DNA from: Opitutales bacterium
GTDB lineage: Bacteria > Verrucomicrobiota > Verrucomicrobiia > Opitutales > JAFGAQ01
Assembly (NCBI GenBank): GCA_022361075.1
Contig: JAKSBQ010000432.1
Location: 1-35,482, forward strand
Length of the DNA: 35,482 nucleotides
Direction: 5' to 3'
Both the position numbers and the translations under genes were made by a program. Of the stretch, positions 16,286-25,637 are shown one piece after another. The notes below the pieces were generated by a model. The model was not told where the DNA came from, searched no databases, and saw only the letters and a program-made list of their open reading frames with translations. How positions within the stretch are numbered: the stretch's first letter is position 1; each line of letters opens with the position of its first letter.

Positions 16286-17737
16286 ATGGCGCACAAAGCA
16301 GAGGATTTAAATCTACCAGCCGAGACACAGATACTGATTGCTGAGGCTAAGCCCGTCGACATGCCACGTCGTGAACTGGTGGAAAACAATCGAGACTACA
16401 ATTGGATCACCGAAAAAATCTGTGGAATCGTTGAGGACAAGACCCCGACCTGGTGGTGGGTTTGTATCTCAATCGCGGGTTTGGTTGCAACCTATACCCT
16501 TGCAGGTTTGGTTTACCTGGTATCGACAGGTGTCGGTGTCTGGGGACTGAATAACCCGGTTAATTGGGGATGGGCGATTGTAAACTTCGTTTTCTGGATC
16601 GGAATTGGCCACGCTGGAACATTGATTTCCGCGATTCTGTGTTTGTTAAAACAACGTTGGCGAACCTCGATCAACCGAACGGCGGAGGCGATGACGATCT
16701 TCGCGGTGGTCTGTGCGGGTATTTTTCCGCTCTTTCACGTGGGTCGAGTTTGGTTTGCCTGGTGGCTGTTTCCATTGCCTAATGCGAACGGCATCTGGCC
16801 CAACTTCCGAAGTCCGCTGGAATGGGACGTTTTTGCGGTTTCCACTTACTTTACGGTGTCAGCATTGTTCTGGTACATGGGAATGATCCCAGACCTTGGT
16901 TTGCTTCGTGACCGTGCAAAAAGCCTGTGGCGCAAATACTTTTACGGTGCGCTGGCGATGGGTTGGAGAAACTCTGCTCGCCACTGGAAGAACTACGAGA
17001 TGGCTTATCTGACACTTGCCGGACTTTCCACGCCACTCGTTCTTTCGGTTCACACCATCGTATCCTTTGACTTCGCGGCATCAATTCTTCCCGGGTGGCA
17101 CACGACGATTTTCCCACCTTACTTCGTGGCAGGTGCGATTTTCTCCGGTTTCGGAATGGTACTCACGCTGATGTTACCGCTTCGTTCGGTATTCAAACTC
17201 CATGATCTGATTACGCAGTATCACATCGACTGCATGTGTAAGATCACTCTGGCGACGGGAAGTATGGTCGGTTACGCGTATGCGATGGAGTTTTTCATTG
17301 CCTGGTACGGCGCAAATTCATTTGAAGCCTTCGCATTCATCAACCGTGCAGGTGGTCAATATTGGTGGGCTTACTGGATCATGATTTCCTGTAACGTAAT
17401 CACCCCACAGCTCTTCTGGTTCAAGTGGGTGCGTGAAAATACTACACTTGTTTGGGTGATGTCGCTCTTCGTGAACGTGGGCATGTGGTTCGAGCGTTTT
17501 GTGATCACGGTAACGTCGCTGGCCAACGACTTCCTTCCATCCAGCTGGGGTTACTACTCGCCAACGATTGTGGACATTTACACTTACATCGGAACGTTCG
17601 GTTTGTTTTCATTCCTTTTCTTACTATTCCTGAGGTTCCTACCGCTAATCGCGATCGCTGAGATCAAAGCTCTGGCTTTGCCGCAAGCAGATCCGCACAA
17701 CGAGGACCATCCTCTTAACCAAAAATCTTCTAAGTAG
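16286..17737 (+). CDS. actC: ActC, NrfD-like quinol-oxidising membrane subunit
   Basis: A 483-residue polytopic protein of the NrfD/PsrC family with about ten membrane helices. It has a cytoplasmic N-terminus, [19 protein letters not shown] (characteristic of ActC), and long aromatic-rich helices. In ACIII this subunit binds and oxidises menaquinol or ubiquinol at the periplasmic side and passes electrons to ActB. The ribosome site AGAGGAAAA precedes ATG 16286; it lies 28 bases after actB and two bases before actD. Confidence 0.92.
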   Translation: MAHKAEDLNLPAETQILIAEAKPVDMPRRELVENNRDYNWITEKICGIVEDKTPTWWWVCISIAGLVATYTLAGLVYLVSTGVGVWGLNNPVNWGWAIVNFVFWIGIGHAGTLISAILCLLKQRWRTSINRTAEAMTIFAVVCAGIFPLFHVGRVWFAWWLFPLPNANGIWPNFRSPLEWDVFAVSTYFTVSALFWYMGMIPDLGLLRDRAKSLWRKYFYGALAMGWRNSARHWKNYEMAYLTLAGLSTPLVLSVHTIVSFDFAASILPGWHTTIFPPYFVAGAIFSGFGMVLTLMLPLRSVFKLHDLITQYHIDCMCKITLATGSMVGYAYAMEFFIAWYGANSFEAFAFINRAGGQYWWAYWIMISCNVITPQLFWFKWVRENTTLVWVMSLFVNVGMWFERFVITVTSLANDFLPSSWGYYSPTIVDIYTYIGTFGLFSFLFLLFLRFLPLIAIAEIKALALPQADPHNEDHPLNQKSSK

Positions 17738-17739
17738 TC

Positions 17740-18285
17740 ATGAGCAAGGACACCTATGGCATAATTGCGACGTTTGATACTTCTCCTGAGATTTACAAGG
17801 CCGCAAAGGAAGTTAACAAAGCTGGATACTCCAAGTTTGACGTTTTCACACCCTTTCCCGTTCACGGAATCGAAAAAGTGATGGGGGAGAAGCGTTCAAC
17901 TCTGGGTAGCTTCACGATGATCGGAGGCCTTGCCGGATTTTTTACGGGTATGGCGATTGTCGCGTATATGAATTTCGATTATCCACTGATTGTTGGTGGT
18001 AAGGTGATTTTCGGGCCGATTTTTCCGTTTCCGATTTTCTACGAGTTGACCATTCTTCTCGCCGCATTCGGAACGCTCGGAGGGATGTTTGTTCTGAACA
18101 ATCTACCTAAGCATCACCATCCAGTTTTCGAGTATGAAAACTTTGGAGCGAGTTCGGATGACAAATTTATGATTGTGATCGAATCTGAAGATCCAAAGTT
18201 CGATGAGTCGGACACCAGCTCATTTCTTGAGAAACTTGGTGGTTACGATGTGACTGCAATTCCGCACAAATCTGAAACTAAGTAG
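17740..18285 (+). CDS. actD: ActD, small membrane subunit of alternative complex III
   Basis: A 181-residue DUF3341-type protein: a soluble N-terminal part (YGIIATFDTSPEIYKAAKEV, YSKFDVFTPFPVHGIEKVMG), two membrane helices separated by FDYPLIVGGKVIFGPIFPFP, and a soluble C-terminus. That order is characteristic of ActD. It starts two bases after the actC stop, so it is translationally linked. It has no cofactor motif; a structural role in the complex is known for the family. Confidence 0.9.
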   Translation: MSKDTYGIIATFDTSPEIYKAAKEVNKAGYSKFDVFTPFPVHGIEKVMGEKRSTLGSFTMIGGLAGFFTGMAIVAYMNFDYPLIVGGKVIFGPIFPFPIFYELTILLAAFGTLGGMFVLNNLPKHHHPVFEYENFGASSDDKFMIVIESEDPKFDESDTSSFLEKLGGYDVTAIPHKSETK

Positions 18286-18293
18286 GAGGAGAC

Positions 18294-18959
18294 ATGAATC
18301 GGATCATTACAGTCGTTTACATCTTCCTCATCATTCTGGTGGTTTCTGTTTTGGGCTTCAGAGGAAGTAAGTCACGCAAGGAGCCACTATACCTTTTCCC
18401 GGACATGGACCGTCAGGCGCGCTACGAGCCGCAAGGTGAAAATCCATTCTTCGAAGACAAAATGGATGACCGCTTGCCGCCACAAAACACAATCGCAAGA
18501 GGTAATGCCTTGGATAGGGCAGGAGTGTTCTCAAGTGGATTTGATGCCACCGAGCTTACCGATGTCGCATTTAACACTGGACGCGACGAAGCAGGAGAGT
18601 TTTTGAAAGAGCTTCCCATTGAGGTAAATCACGAGTTAATGGAACTCGGGCGAGAGCGATACGACATCTTCTGTGCGGTCTGTCACGACGAGACGGGTGA
18701 TGGGAATGGTGCGGTCAAAAATTTCGCCCCACCAACGCTCAGTTCTGCAAATTTGTTAACCCAGCTTTACATCGACCAGTCGGAAGGTGAAATCTACAAC
18801 ACCATTTCATACGGCAAAAATACCATGATGGGTTATGCCGATAAACTCAGCCCTAAGGAACGTTGGGCAGTTGTACTTTATGTTCGTGCACTTCAACGTG
18901 CGGCAAATGCGACGGCCGACGACATCCCTGAAGCGAAAAGAGGGGAGCTGGGACTATGA
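18294..18959 (+). CDS. actE: ActE, monohaem cytochrome c of alternative complex III
   Basis: A 221-residue protein with an N-terminal anchor (IITVVYIFLIILVVSVLGF), then a stretch typical of ActE (LFPDMDRQARYEPQGENPFF), and a single haem-c site CAVCH at 127-131, with a likely Met ligand in NTMMGYADKL. It serves as the electron exit or docking haem of ACIII. AGGAGGAGAC upstream is one of the few strong ribosome sites on the chromosomal side. Its stop overlaps the actF start (ATGA). Confidence 0.9.
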   Translation: MNRIITVVYIFLIILVVSVLGFRGSKSRKEPLYLFPDMDRQARYEPQGENPFFEDKMDDRLPPQNTIARGNALDRAGVFSSGFDATELTDVAFNTGRDEAGEFLKELPIEVNHELMELGRERYDIFCAVCHDETGDGNGAVKNFAPPTLSSANLLTQLYIDQSEGEIYNTISYGKNTMMGYADKLSPKERWAVVLYVRALQRAANATADDIPEAKRGELGL

Positions 18960-20248
18960 GCAAAGAATCTAATCAATCATCAGACGTGACTATGTCCGCT
19001 ATTGAAAATCCCAAAAATATCTCACTGATTGCCCTGATTGTGGGGGTTGTCGGACTTGCTATCGCAGGTGCGGGATTGGTTTTTGGCCTATTTGAAGGAG
19101 ATTCCCGACCTTGGTTCAGCTGGCTGATCGGAGTGGCCTTTTGGATGTCTATCCTGATTGGCAGTCTTTTGCTGATCATGATCACCTATGCTTTTGACGC
19201 GGGTTGGTCGGTCATCATACGCAGACAGCTTGAGCACATGGTTTCTGCTTTTCCGTGGATGGCGTTGATCTTTCTTCCGCTAATTTTGCAGCCATGGATT
19301 TCATCTCAGCCGGGAATATTATGGAAGTGGATGAATCCGGATACTCTTTTGCATAACGGTCATACGGTCGGACATGATCCCATCTACCTGTGGAAAGAAG
19401 TTTACCTGAATCTGCCTTGGATGACCATCCGGACAGTTGCGTATTTCGGAATCTTTATCGGAGTCTCAATGCTGTTGAGAAAATACTCCTTCACTCTGGA
19501 AAGTGATGGAAATACCCGTTGGGTGAATCGCGCGCGCCGCACCTCGGCATTCGGAATTTTTGGAGTGGGACTTGGCCTGACTTTTGCAGCCTTCGACTGG
19601 TTCATGAGTTTGGATTACCACTGGTTTTCCACCATGTTTGGAGTTTGGTATTTTGCGAGTTCGGTCCGGGCGACCATCGCGTTTACGATTATCCTTTGTT
19701 ACTTCTTGTCAACAAGGGGTTATTTGAAAGGAATCTACAATCAGGCGCACCGATACGACCTTGGCACGTTGCTCCTAGCATTCACCGTGTTTTGGGCTTA
19801 CATCTGTTTTTCCCAGATGTTTCTGATCTATCAGGCAAATATTCCAGAAGAAACTTTCTGGTATAATCTCCGGCTCTACACTCAAGAAGGTGGCAACAGC
19901 CTCTGGTGGTGGATTGCGATGAGTTTGGTGTTTCTGCACTTCTTTGTGCCATTTTTCTTCTTGGTTTTTTATTCAACCAAAGTGTCGGTCGGTCGTTTGG
20001 TCTTCATCGCCTCGTGGATACTTTCTTTTCACCTGCTGGATCTCTATTTCAACATTTTGCCGGGTGAAATTATGACCACTGACGGGCATTTCATCATAAG
20101 ATCCTTCTCAGTGACTTTGTTTGATATTTGCTCGATTTTGGGAATTGGAGGGATCGTAATTTGGTCTTTCTTGAGAAGTTCCAAAAAAGTTAAACCCATT
20201 CCGATCAAGGATCCCCGCATTCTTGAATCCATTCACCACCACGAATAA
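18956..20248 (+). CDS. actF: ActF, membrane subunit of alternative complex III
   Basis: A 430-residue polytopic protein related to ActC but lacking the quinol-site features, with about ten helices, including FGVGLGLTFAAFDWFMSLD and FWAYICFSQMFLIYQANIPE, both hallmark ActF blocks. It begins within the actE stop (ATGA overlap) and ends two bases before the next gene, confirming an operon. It is thought to scaffold the complex and perhaps contact the oxidase. Confidence 0.9.
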   Translation: MSKESNQSSDVTMSAIENPKNISLIALIVGVVGLAIAGAGLVFGLFEGDSRPWFSWLIGVAFWMSILIGSLLLIMITYAFDAGWSVIIRRQLEHMVSAFPWMALIFLPLILQPWISSQPGILWKWMNPDTLLHNGHTVGHDPIYLWKEVYLNLPWMTIRTVAYFGIFIGVSMLLRKYSFTLESDGNTRWVNRARRTSAFGIFGVGLGLTFAAFDWFMSLDYHWFSTMFGVWYFASSVRATIAFTIILCYFLSTRGYLKGIYNQAHRYDLGTLLLAFTVFWAYICFSQMFLIYQANIPEETFWYNLRLYTQEGGNSLWWWIAMSLVFLHFFVPFFFLVFYSTKVSVGRLVFIASWILSFHLLDLYFNILPGEIMTTDGHFIIRSFSVTLFDICSILGIGGIVIWSFLRSSKKVKPIPIKDPRILESIHHHE

Positions 20249-20250
20249 TC

Positions 20251-20550
20251 ATGGAAAACTCAGAACCTAAGGAAGGCGAAGGCGTTGAAAAGCTTGTTGT
20301 ATCCGGAGTAGCGAGTGCAGCATTCATTCTTTTGTTTGTATTAATTTTGTGGGTTGCTTACCTACCTACTCATTCGGAGGAGGTGGATGCCGAGGGCAGA
20401 GTTGCGCAAGAGGCAAAACTCTCCGAAACGAAGGCTAAATCTGCTGAGAAACTTGAACAATACGCCGTAGCAAATGCAGCTGAAGGGATTTATCGAATTC
20501 CCATCGAGCAGGCAATGGAACTGACTGTGGCCAAATACAAGGGTGAATGA
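20251..20550 (+). CDS. Small single-span membrane protein of the respiratory operon
   Basis: A 99-residue protein with an acidic N-terminus, one membrane helix (ASAAFILLFVLILWVAYL), then a charged helix (KLSETKAKSAEKLEQYAVA) and a conserved-looking end, GIYRIPIEQAMELTVAKY. Fixed between actF and ccoS, two bases after actF and overlapping the next frame, so it is surely co-translated. It may be an accessory subunit linking ACIII to the oxidase or an assembly factor; the family is not recognised and there are no cofactor residues. Confidence 0.75.
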   Translation: MENSEPKEGEGVEKLVVSGVASAAFILLFVLILWVAYLPTHSEEVDAEGRVAQEAKLSETKAKSAEKLEQYAVANAAEGIYRIPIEQAMELTVAKYKGE

Positions 20551-20764
20551 TTTGAATCAATCCTGGGACATTGTCATCATCATTTTGATCGTTTTTGGGC
20601 TGCTTTTCTTCGGAATCGCAGCTTACGCCCTTCAATGGGCCGCCAAAAATGGGCAGTTCCAGAAATTTGAAAAAGGCTCAAGGGTGATCTTTGATGAAGA
20701 GGAACCTGAGGGTGAGATTGCAGATCGGTTTCCTTCCAAAAAAAAGCCGAAAGCAAAACATTGA
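20543..20764 (+). CDS. ccoS: CcoS, cbb3 oxidase assembly protein
   Basis: A 73-residue membrane protein: one helix (IVIIILIVFGLLFFGIAAYA), then WAAKNGQFQKFEKGSRVIFD, which matches the CcoS pattern of a helix followed by SGQFDD...ILFDD. CcoS is needed to insert haem and copper into CcoN. The GTG at 20543 overlaps the preceding gene; TTG 20552 is the alternative start. A lysine-rich tail (KKKPKAKH) is added. Its position before the oxidase genes rather than with ccoGHI is notable. Confidence 0.8.
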   Translation: MNDLNQSWDIVIIILIVFGLLFFGIAAYALQWAAKNGQFQKFEKGSRVIFDEEEPEGEIADRFPSKKKPKAKH

Positions 20765-20802
20765 ACATAATTTCCTAACCCTTTACCGTTGTTGATAGAT
20801 AC

Positions 20803-22272
20803 ATGAGTGCGGACACTGGATTTACACCCTATAAATCAGAAGACCTTTCTGAACGAGTTAAACTGAGTGAAATCGATCACTCGATTAGAACATCCGGCCT
20901 GTTCTTTTTGGTATCGGCAGTGGTGTGGCTCTTGATCGGAACCGTCTTCGCGATCATCTCATCCTACAAGATGCATACGCCTGAGTTTCTTGCTCAATAT
21001 GAGTTTTTGACTTTCGGACGTGCACGCTCTGCACACCTTAATGCGATGATTTTTGGATGGGCGAACAATGCGATTTTCTGCTTGGGGCTTTGGGTGATGG
21101 CGAGGCTTTGTCGTAATCGTGTTCGGCATGGAGGATTACTTCTGATTGCAGGTGCTTTCTGGAATTTGGGGGTTTCGATCGGAATATTCGGCATCCTAAC
21201 TGGGAAAATGACCTCAGTCGAATGGTTAGAGATGCCTACTGAGGTCGCACCGGTTTTGGCATTTTCATATGTTCTGATCGGGATTTGGGGAATCATGGCC
21301 TTTGCGGATCGTAAATCGGAGCACGTTTATGTTTCCCAATGGTATATTCTAGCGGCACTTTTTTGGTTCCCATGGCTTTATATCATCGCTGAAGTGATGA
21401 TCCTTATGGTCCCCGCTAGAGGAGTGGTCCAACCGATCACGAATTGGTGGTTTGCACACAATGTGCTGGGGCTTTGGTTAACACCTGTTGCACTCGGTGT
21501 GGCTTACTATTTGATTCCCAAAGTCCTGGGTAAGCCTATCTACAGTTATTACCTTTCGGTTATTGGTTTCTGGACATTGGCGTTGTTTTACAACTGGGCG
21601 GGGATTCACCACCTGATCGGAGGTCCCATCCCAGTTTGGCTTCAGACGGCAGGTATCGTTGCCAGTGTGATGATGACGATTCCGGTGGTCGTGGTCGCAA
21701 TCAATCAACACATGACCGTTGTCGGCGAGCATGATGCCGTTTGGAAAAGTCCAACTCTCCGGTTTGTGGTGTTTGGAGCAATTTCTTATACGCTGGTGAG
21801 TTTGATCGGATCAGCGATGGCGCTACGAGTTGTTAATGAAGTGACTCACTTTACTCACTTCACCGTAGCTCACGCTCACCATGGGGTATATGCATTTTTT
21901 ACCATGATCATGTTCGGCGGAATCTACTTTGTGATGCCACGTTTCATGAAGAGAGAGTGGCCGTCTGCAACACTTATCCGTATTCACTTCTGGGCTTGTG
22001 CTCTAGGTATTACGCTTTACGTAGTTGGCCTTTCAATTGGTGGAATTATCCAGGGTCTTGAGCTGAACAAGTTAGATGATGAAGGAAGTATTGTATATCC
22101 GTTTCTTCAAGTCATGGCGAACACCTTGCCGTGGTTGGCGTCGCGAACGGTTTCAGGTATTTTGCTTACAATAGGTCATTTCGCTTTTGCGATCCACTTC
22201 TTCTGGATGCTCTTTGCACCAGCCAATAAAACCTCAGAGGGTCCCACCTTGTTGGCGCCAAACAACAGCTAA
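20803..22272 (+). CDS. ccoN: CcoN, catalytic subunit I of cbb3-type cytochrome oxidase
   Basis: A 489-residue haem-copper oxidase subunit with about twelve helices. The low-spin haem ligand lies in SAHLNAMIFGWANNAIFCLG; CuB ligands are in WWFAHNVLGLWLTP and NWAGIHHLIGGPIP; the high-spin and low-spin haem His residues are in HFTVAHAHHGVYAFF. This spacing and the short length are those of C-type (cbb3) oxidases rather than aa3. It reduces oxygen to water with high affinity and pumps protons. Starts 38 bases after ccoS. Confidence 0.92.
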   Translation: MSADTGFTPYKSEDLSERVKLSEIDHSIRTSGLFFLVSAVVWLLIGTVFAIISSYKMHTPEFLAQYEFLTFGRARSAHLNAMIFGWANNAIFCLGLWVMARLCRNRVRHGGLLLIAGAFWNLGVSIGIFGILTGKMTSVEWLEMPTEVAPVLAFSYVLIGIWGIMAFADRKSEHVYVSQWYILAALFWFPWLYIIAEVMILMVPARGVVQPITNWWFAHNVLGLWLTPVALGVAYYLIPKVLGKPIYSYYLSVIGFWTLALFYNWAGIHHLIGGPIPVWLQTAGIVASVMMTIPVVVVAINQHMTVVGEHDAVWKSPTLRFVVFGAISYTLVSLIGSAMALRVVNEVTHFTHFTVAHAHHGVYAFFTMIMFGGIYFVMPRFMKREWPSATLIRIHFWACALGITLYVVGLSIGGIIQGLELNKLDDEGSIVYPFLQVMANTLPWLASRTVSGILLTIGHFAFAIHFFWMLFAPANKTSEGPTLLAPNNS

Positions 22273-22281
22273 TCAATTTCC

Positions 22282-22932
22282 ATGAAGAATCTGCCACTTC
22301 TATTTCTCGGTATCTTTTTTACCTTGGCGTTTTCCTGGGTTGGATTGATTTTGTCCAGTCATTTGAACTTGGGCAACTTGCAACCGAGCACCTCAGAACT
22401 TGAGGACGGCAAGCTTATCGAAGGAGAGCCAGTTTATCCTATAAAACTCGGAGGTATCGCCCAGACTGGTAAAGACGTCTACATCGACCAGGGCTGTATG
22501 TATTGTCACAGTCAGCAGATTCGTGCTCAGGGTTTCGGATCTGACTATGAGAGAGGTTGGGGTAACCGCCAGACGGTAGCTCGTGATTATATTTTCCAGG
22601 ATCGTGTGTTGTTAGGGACTATGCGCACTGGTCCGGACTTGGCAAATGTTGGAAGTCGTCTACCTTCCCGTGAATGGCATATGCAGCATCTTTATCAACC
22701 ACGGATCACTTCACCTGGATCCATCATGCCGCCTTACACTTACTTGTTTGATGTGCAAAAGGTTGAGGGACGCCCTTCTGAGGATGCAATCATGATTCCG
22801 GAAGGTTCTCCTTACGCGCCTCCTGCAGGTTACGAAGTAGTGCCTACGGATCGTGCGGAGGCACTCGTTGCTTATCTATTAAGCTTGAAGGTTGATTACG
22901 AACTACCGGAAATGGGATTTACTGAACTATGA
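22282..22932 (+). CDS. ccoO: CcoO, monohaem cytochrome c subunit of cbb3 oxidase
   Basis: A 216-residue protein with an N-terminal anchor ([20 protein letters not shown]) and one haem-c site in [20 protein letters not shown], the signature CcoO block. [13 protein letters not shown] and [13 protein letters not shown] follow, and Met ligand candidates lie in [10 protein letters not shown]. It accepts electrons and passes them to CcoN. Its stop overlaps the start of the next gene by four bases (ATGA). Confidence 0.93.
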   Translation: MKNLPLLFLGIFFTLAFSWVGLILSSHLNLGNLQPSTSELEDGKLIEGEPVYPIKLGGIAQTGKDVYIDQGCMYCHSQQIRAQGFGSDYERGWGNRQTVARDYIFQDRVLLGTMRTGPDLANVGSRLPSREWHMQHLYQPRITSPGSIMPPYTYLFDVQKVEGRPSEDAIMIPEGSPYAPPAGYEVVPTDRAEALVAYLLSLKVDYELPEMGFTEL

Positions 22933-23582
22933 GCGAAGACAAACATTCCGAAGATAAAGAGATGCGATTTGATCGCGCAGATCTTGAGGATCACGAAGTT
23001 CAGAACATCCATTCTCAGGTGGGACGGGAGAAGGAGGAGCCTAAAGAGGGTTTTGCCTTTCCTCCATTGATCATTGTTTTCATGTGCATGGGGCTTTGCT
23101 TATGGGCAGGATTTGAGATTTCTCATTCTTCAGGAGGTTTCAAATGGGACGTCTATGATCCAGATAAAAAGTCAACAGGAAAAGAAGTCGCTAAGGTATA
23201 CGATCCCATAAAAGCTGGTAAGAGAGTTTACAATAACTGTATAGCCTGTCACCAGGCGAACGGGATGGGTGTGCCTGGTGCATTTCCACCGTTGGCGGGT
23301 TCGGATTGGATGGGGAAATCTCCTGATGTTCTAGCGCGAATTGTGATCTACGGCCTTTCTGGTGAAATAGTTGTGAATGGTGAAACTTACAATAATGTAA
23401 TGACACCGCTATCGAATCTAAGTGATAAAGAAGTGGCAGCTGTGCTTTCATACACAAGAAATGCCTGGGGAAATCAATACAGTATTGTAACAGAGGAAGA
23501 GGTTGCCGCGGTAAGAGCAGCAGTTGGAAGTCGTTCCTCCCCATACACGGCTGCAGAGCTTCTGGAGCAGTTTCCTGATTGA
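22929..23582 (+). CDS. ccoP: CcoP-like cytochrome c with a single haem
   Basis: A 217-residue protein in the ccoP position: a long charged N-terminus, one membrane helix ([20 protein letters not shown]), then one haem site in [20 protein letters not shown] and a Met ligand in [13 protein letters not shown]. Typical CcoP subunits have two CxxCH sites and are near 300 residues; only one is present here, with no sign of a frameshift. It may therefore be a one-haem CcoP variant or a fused electron donor. ATGA overlap with ccoO shows co-translation. No ccoQ is visible. Confidence 0.8.
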   Translation: MSEDKHSEDKEMRFDRADLEDHEVQNIHSQVGREKEEPKEGFAFPPLIIVFMCMGLCLWAGFEISHSSGGFKWDVYDPDKKSTGKEVAKVYDPIKAGKRVYNNCIACHQANGMGVPGAFPPLAGSDWMGKSPDVLARIVIYGLSGEIVVNGETYNNVMTPLSNLSDKEVAAVLSYTRNAWGNQYSIVTEEEVAAVRAAVGSRSSPYTAAELLEQFPD

Positions 23583-23588
23583 TAGCTG

Positions 23589-25370
23589 ATGACGGAAAAC
23601 GGGAATAAGTCGTTTGCAGAATCTTTAAAAATCGAAATCGATTTTATTCCTTTTCACGCGGTCTTTAGGCATTTCAACCTTCGGAATTTACCAGGAGATT
23701 TTGCAGCAGCGGTGAATGTCGCGCTTCTCGCCTTTCCACAGGGAATGGCATATGCACTTATTGCGGGTTTGCCTTTGTCTTATGGAATTTTTGGATCGGC
23801 TGTCGCATCCATTGCTGGAGCGGTATTTGCGAGATCTCACTTTATCACTTTAGGCCCAACTAACGCGACTTCTGTGCTCTTGCTGAGTGCATTCGCCGCT
23901 CTGGAAATGGGCAGTGGAGAAAAGCTAGCAATTCTTCCGACTATCATACTGCTCTCGGGTTTGTTTCTGGTGATTGGTTCGATGGGTAAGGTAGCATCAC
24001 TGATTCAGTATATCTCAAAAAGTGTGATTGTGGGTTACATCACTGCCGCAGCTATTTTGATCATTACAAATCAGCTAAGGACTGTGTTGGGGATTCAGCT
24101 TTCAGAGGGTGTTGATACTTCCACCTTGGTCCAGGTTTTGTGGCACACCGTCGGACACGCTCACACGTTTAATTGGCAATCTACCTTAATTGGCCTCCTG
24201 ACTGCGGGAGTTTTTTGGAGTTTGAATCATTACCTCCGAAAGCTTCCAAATGTGGCGATCACGTTGGTGATTATGTCGTTAGTCACCTATTCTCTTCAGT
24301 TCGCTGGAATCACAGTGGAGAAACTGAATTCGGTTTCGATGGGGGAGTGGAACCTTACTTATCCACAGTTTGATCTTAAACTTGTCCGCCTCGTGGTTGG
24401 CACTTCGTTTGCGATCGCAATTTTGAGCTTGTTGGAGGGCATTTCGATTGGAAAGTCACTGGCTGCGCGTTCCGGGGGAAAATTGGATTCTAATCAGGAG
24501 ATGTTCAATCTCGGTTTCGCAAATCTCGCGTGCGCGTTTTTGTCCGGCATGCCTGCATCTGGTTCACTCACGCGATCGATGCTCAACTGGAGGAGTGGCG
24601 CGAAGAGCCCATTGGCAACTTTGATCGCTGGTGGGTTGATCGTTCTCGCAGCTTTTTTGCTGGGCCCACTTTTAAACTACGTTCCCAAGACAGCACTTTC
24701 GGTTCTAGTCATCAGCATCGGTATTTCACTGGTAAATAAGCACCAGATCTTTCTTGTCACACACTCCACGGGCAGTGATAAGTTTGTTTTTTATGCAACT
24801 CTTGTTGGCGGTATGTTGGCACCTCTGGACCTTGCGATCTATCTCGGTGTTGGATTGTCGATCTTTCTTTTCTTACGCAAGGCTGCAGCGCCCGAGCTCG
24901 TCGAATATGAGTTCAATGAAGAGGGCAGGCTAACTCAGAAAAAGGCTCAAGAGGACGAAGTGCTTGAGATTTCGATTGTTCACGTGGAGGGTGATTTGTT
25001 TTTTGGTTCAGCGGATCTTTTCAGAGATCAGATTCGACGGATTTTTGAAGACAAAAATCTTAAGATACTGGTTTTGCGCATGAAAAACGCTCATATCCTT
25101 GATGCCACCTGTATCATGGCGATGGGGGAACTGATTCAATTCATGAACGAGGAACAGCGTTACTTGATTATCAGTGGCGTGAGAAAGAAGATTTACTCTG
25201 TTTTGGAGCGTTCGGGGATGTTAGAGAAAATTGGAACTGAAAACGTATTTAAGGAACATCCTGATAATCCAACCTTCTCAACCGCGTTGGCGATGAAACG
25301 TGCTCAAGAGATCCTTGGAGGTCGTGAAGCCAATGTCACGATTTACGTCAAACCCACCGACGGAAAGTAA
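23589..25370 (+). CDS. SulP-family anion transporter with STAS domain
   Basis: A 593-residue SLC26/SulP protein: a membrane domain (roughly residues 35-430) with FPQGMAYALIAGLPLSYGIF and HFITLGPTNATSVLLLSAF, the latter being the family substrate region, then a cytoplasmic STAS domain (about 450-570) with DATCIMAMGELIQFM. Members carry sulfate, bicarbonate or other anions. It starts six bases after the oxidase gene, so it is co-transcribed with respiration genes, which fits proton- or sodium-coupled uptake. Sulfate released by the upstream sulfatases is a tempting substrate, but bicarbonate is equally possible. Confidence 0.88.
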   Translation: MTENGNKSFAESLKIEIDFIPFHAVFRHFNLRNLPGDFAAAVNVALLAFPQGMAYALIAGLPLSYGIFGSAVASIAGAVFARSHFITLGPTNATSVLLLSAFAALEMGSGEKLAILPTIILLSGLFLVIGSMGKVASLIQYISKSVIVGYITAAAILIITNQLRTVLGIQLSEGVDTSTLVQVLWHTVGHAHTFNWQSTLIGLLTAGVFWSLNHYLRKLPNVAITLVIMSLVTYSLQFAGITVEKLNSVSMGEWNLTYPQFDLKLVRLVVGTSFAIAILSLLEGISIGKSLAARSGGKLDSNQEMFNLGFANLACAFLSGMPASGSLTRSMLNWRSGAKSPLATLIAGGLIVLAAFLLGPLLNYVPKTALSVLVISIGISLVNKHQIFLVTHSTGSDKFVFYATLVGGMLAPLDLAIYLGVGLSIFLFLRKAAAPELVEYEFNEEGRLTQKKAQEDEVLEISIVHVEGDLFFGSADLFRDQIRRIFEDKNLKILVLRMKNAHILDATCIMAMGELIQFMNEEQRYLIISGVRKKIYSVLERSGMLEKIGTENVFKEHPDNPTFSTALAMKRAQEILGGREANVTIYVKPTDGK

Positions 25371-25404
25371 GAGGTCGAGGCACTGAAAAAAGAATTTTTT
25401 TCGC

Positions 25405-25433
25405 TTGATTCGTTTCTACATGCTTCCTAGCTT
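25405..25433 (+). promoter_or_regulatory. Candidate sigma-70-type promoter of tRNA-Thr
   Basis: TTGATT, a 17-base spacer and TAGCTT lie 18 bases before the tRNA. Spacing is ideal, the -10 is only a partial match. Confidence 0.4.
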
Positions 25434-25451
25434 TTCACTTTCTCGTTGAGA

Positions 25452-25527
25452 GCCAACATAGCTCAGTTGGTAGAGCTCCCGCCTTGTAAGCGGACGGTCG
25501 TCGGTTCGAATCCGACTGTTGGCTCCA
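25452..25527 (+). tRNA. tRNA-Thr (anticodon TGT)
   Basis: A full cloverleaf can be drawn. The acceptor GCCAACA pairs with TGTTGGC, the D arm is GCTC/GAGC, the anticodon loop is CTTGTAA, the T arm is GTCGG TTCGAAT CCGAC, and CCA is encoded. The anticodon is TGT. The outermost anticodon-stem pair would be C-A rather than Watson-Crick. A T-run follows directly and may terminate transcription. Confidence 0.95.
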
Positions 25528-25637
25528 TTTTTTTGTACAGATCCATCGGTAGTCAAAATCTCGAAACCATTCTTAGGGCAGATTGTGCAAATTTACTCTA
25601 GGAATGAGTAAACGTGTCGATAGAGTAATTTTGATTG

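Noticed and set aside
25387-25400. An A-run/T-run hairpin after the SulP gene as a terminator.
   Set aside because: The stem has only A-T pairs and would be very weak.
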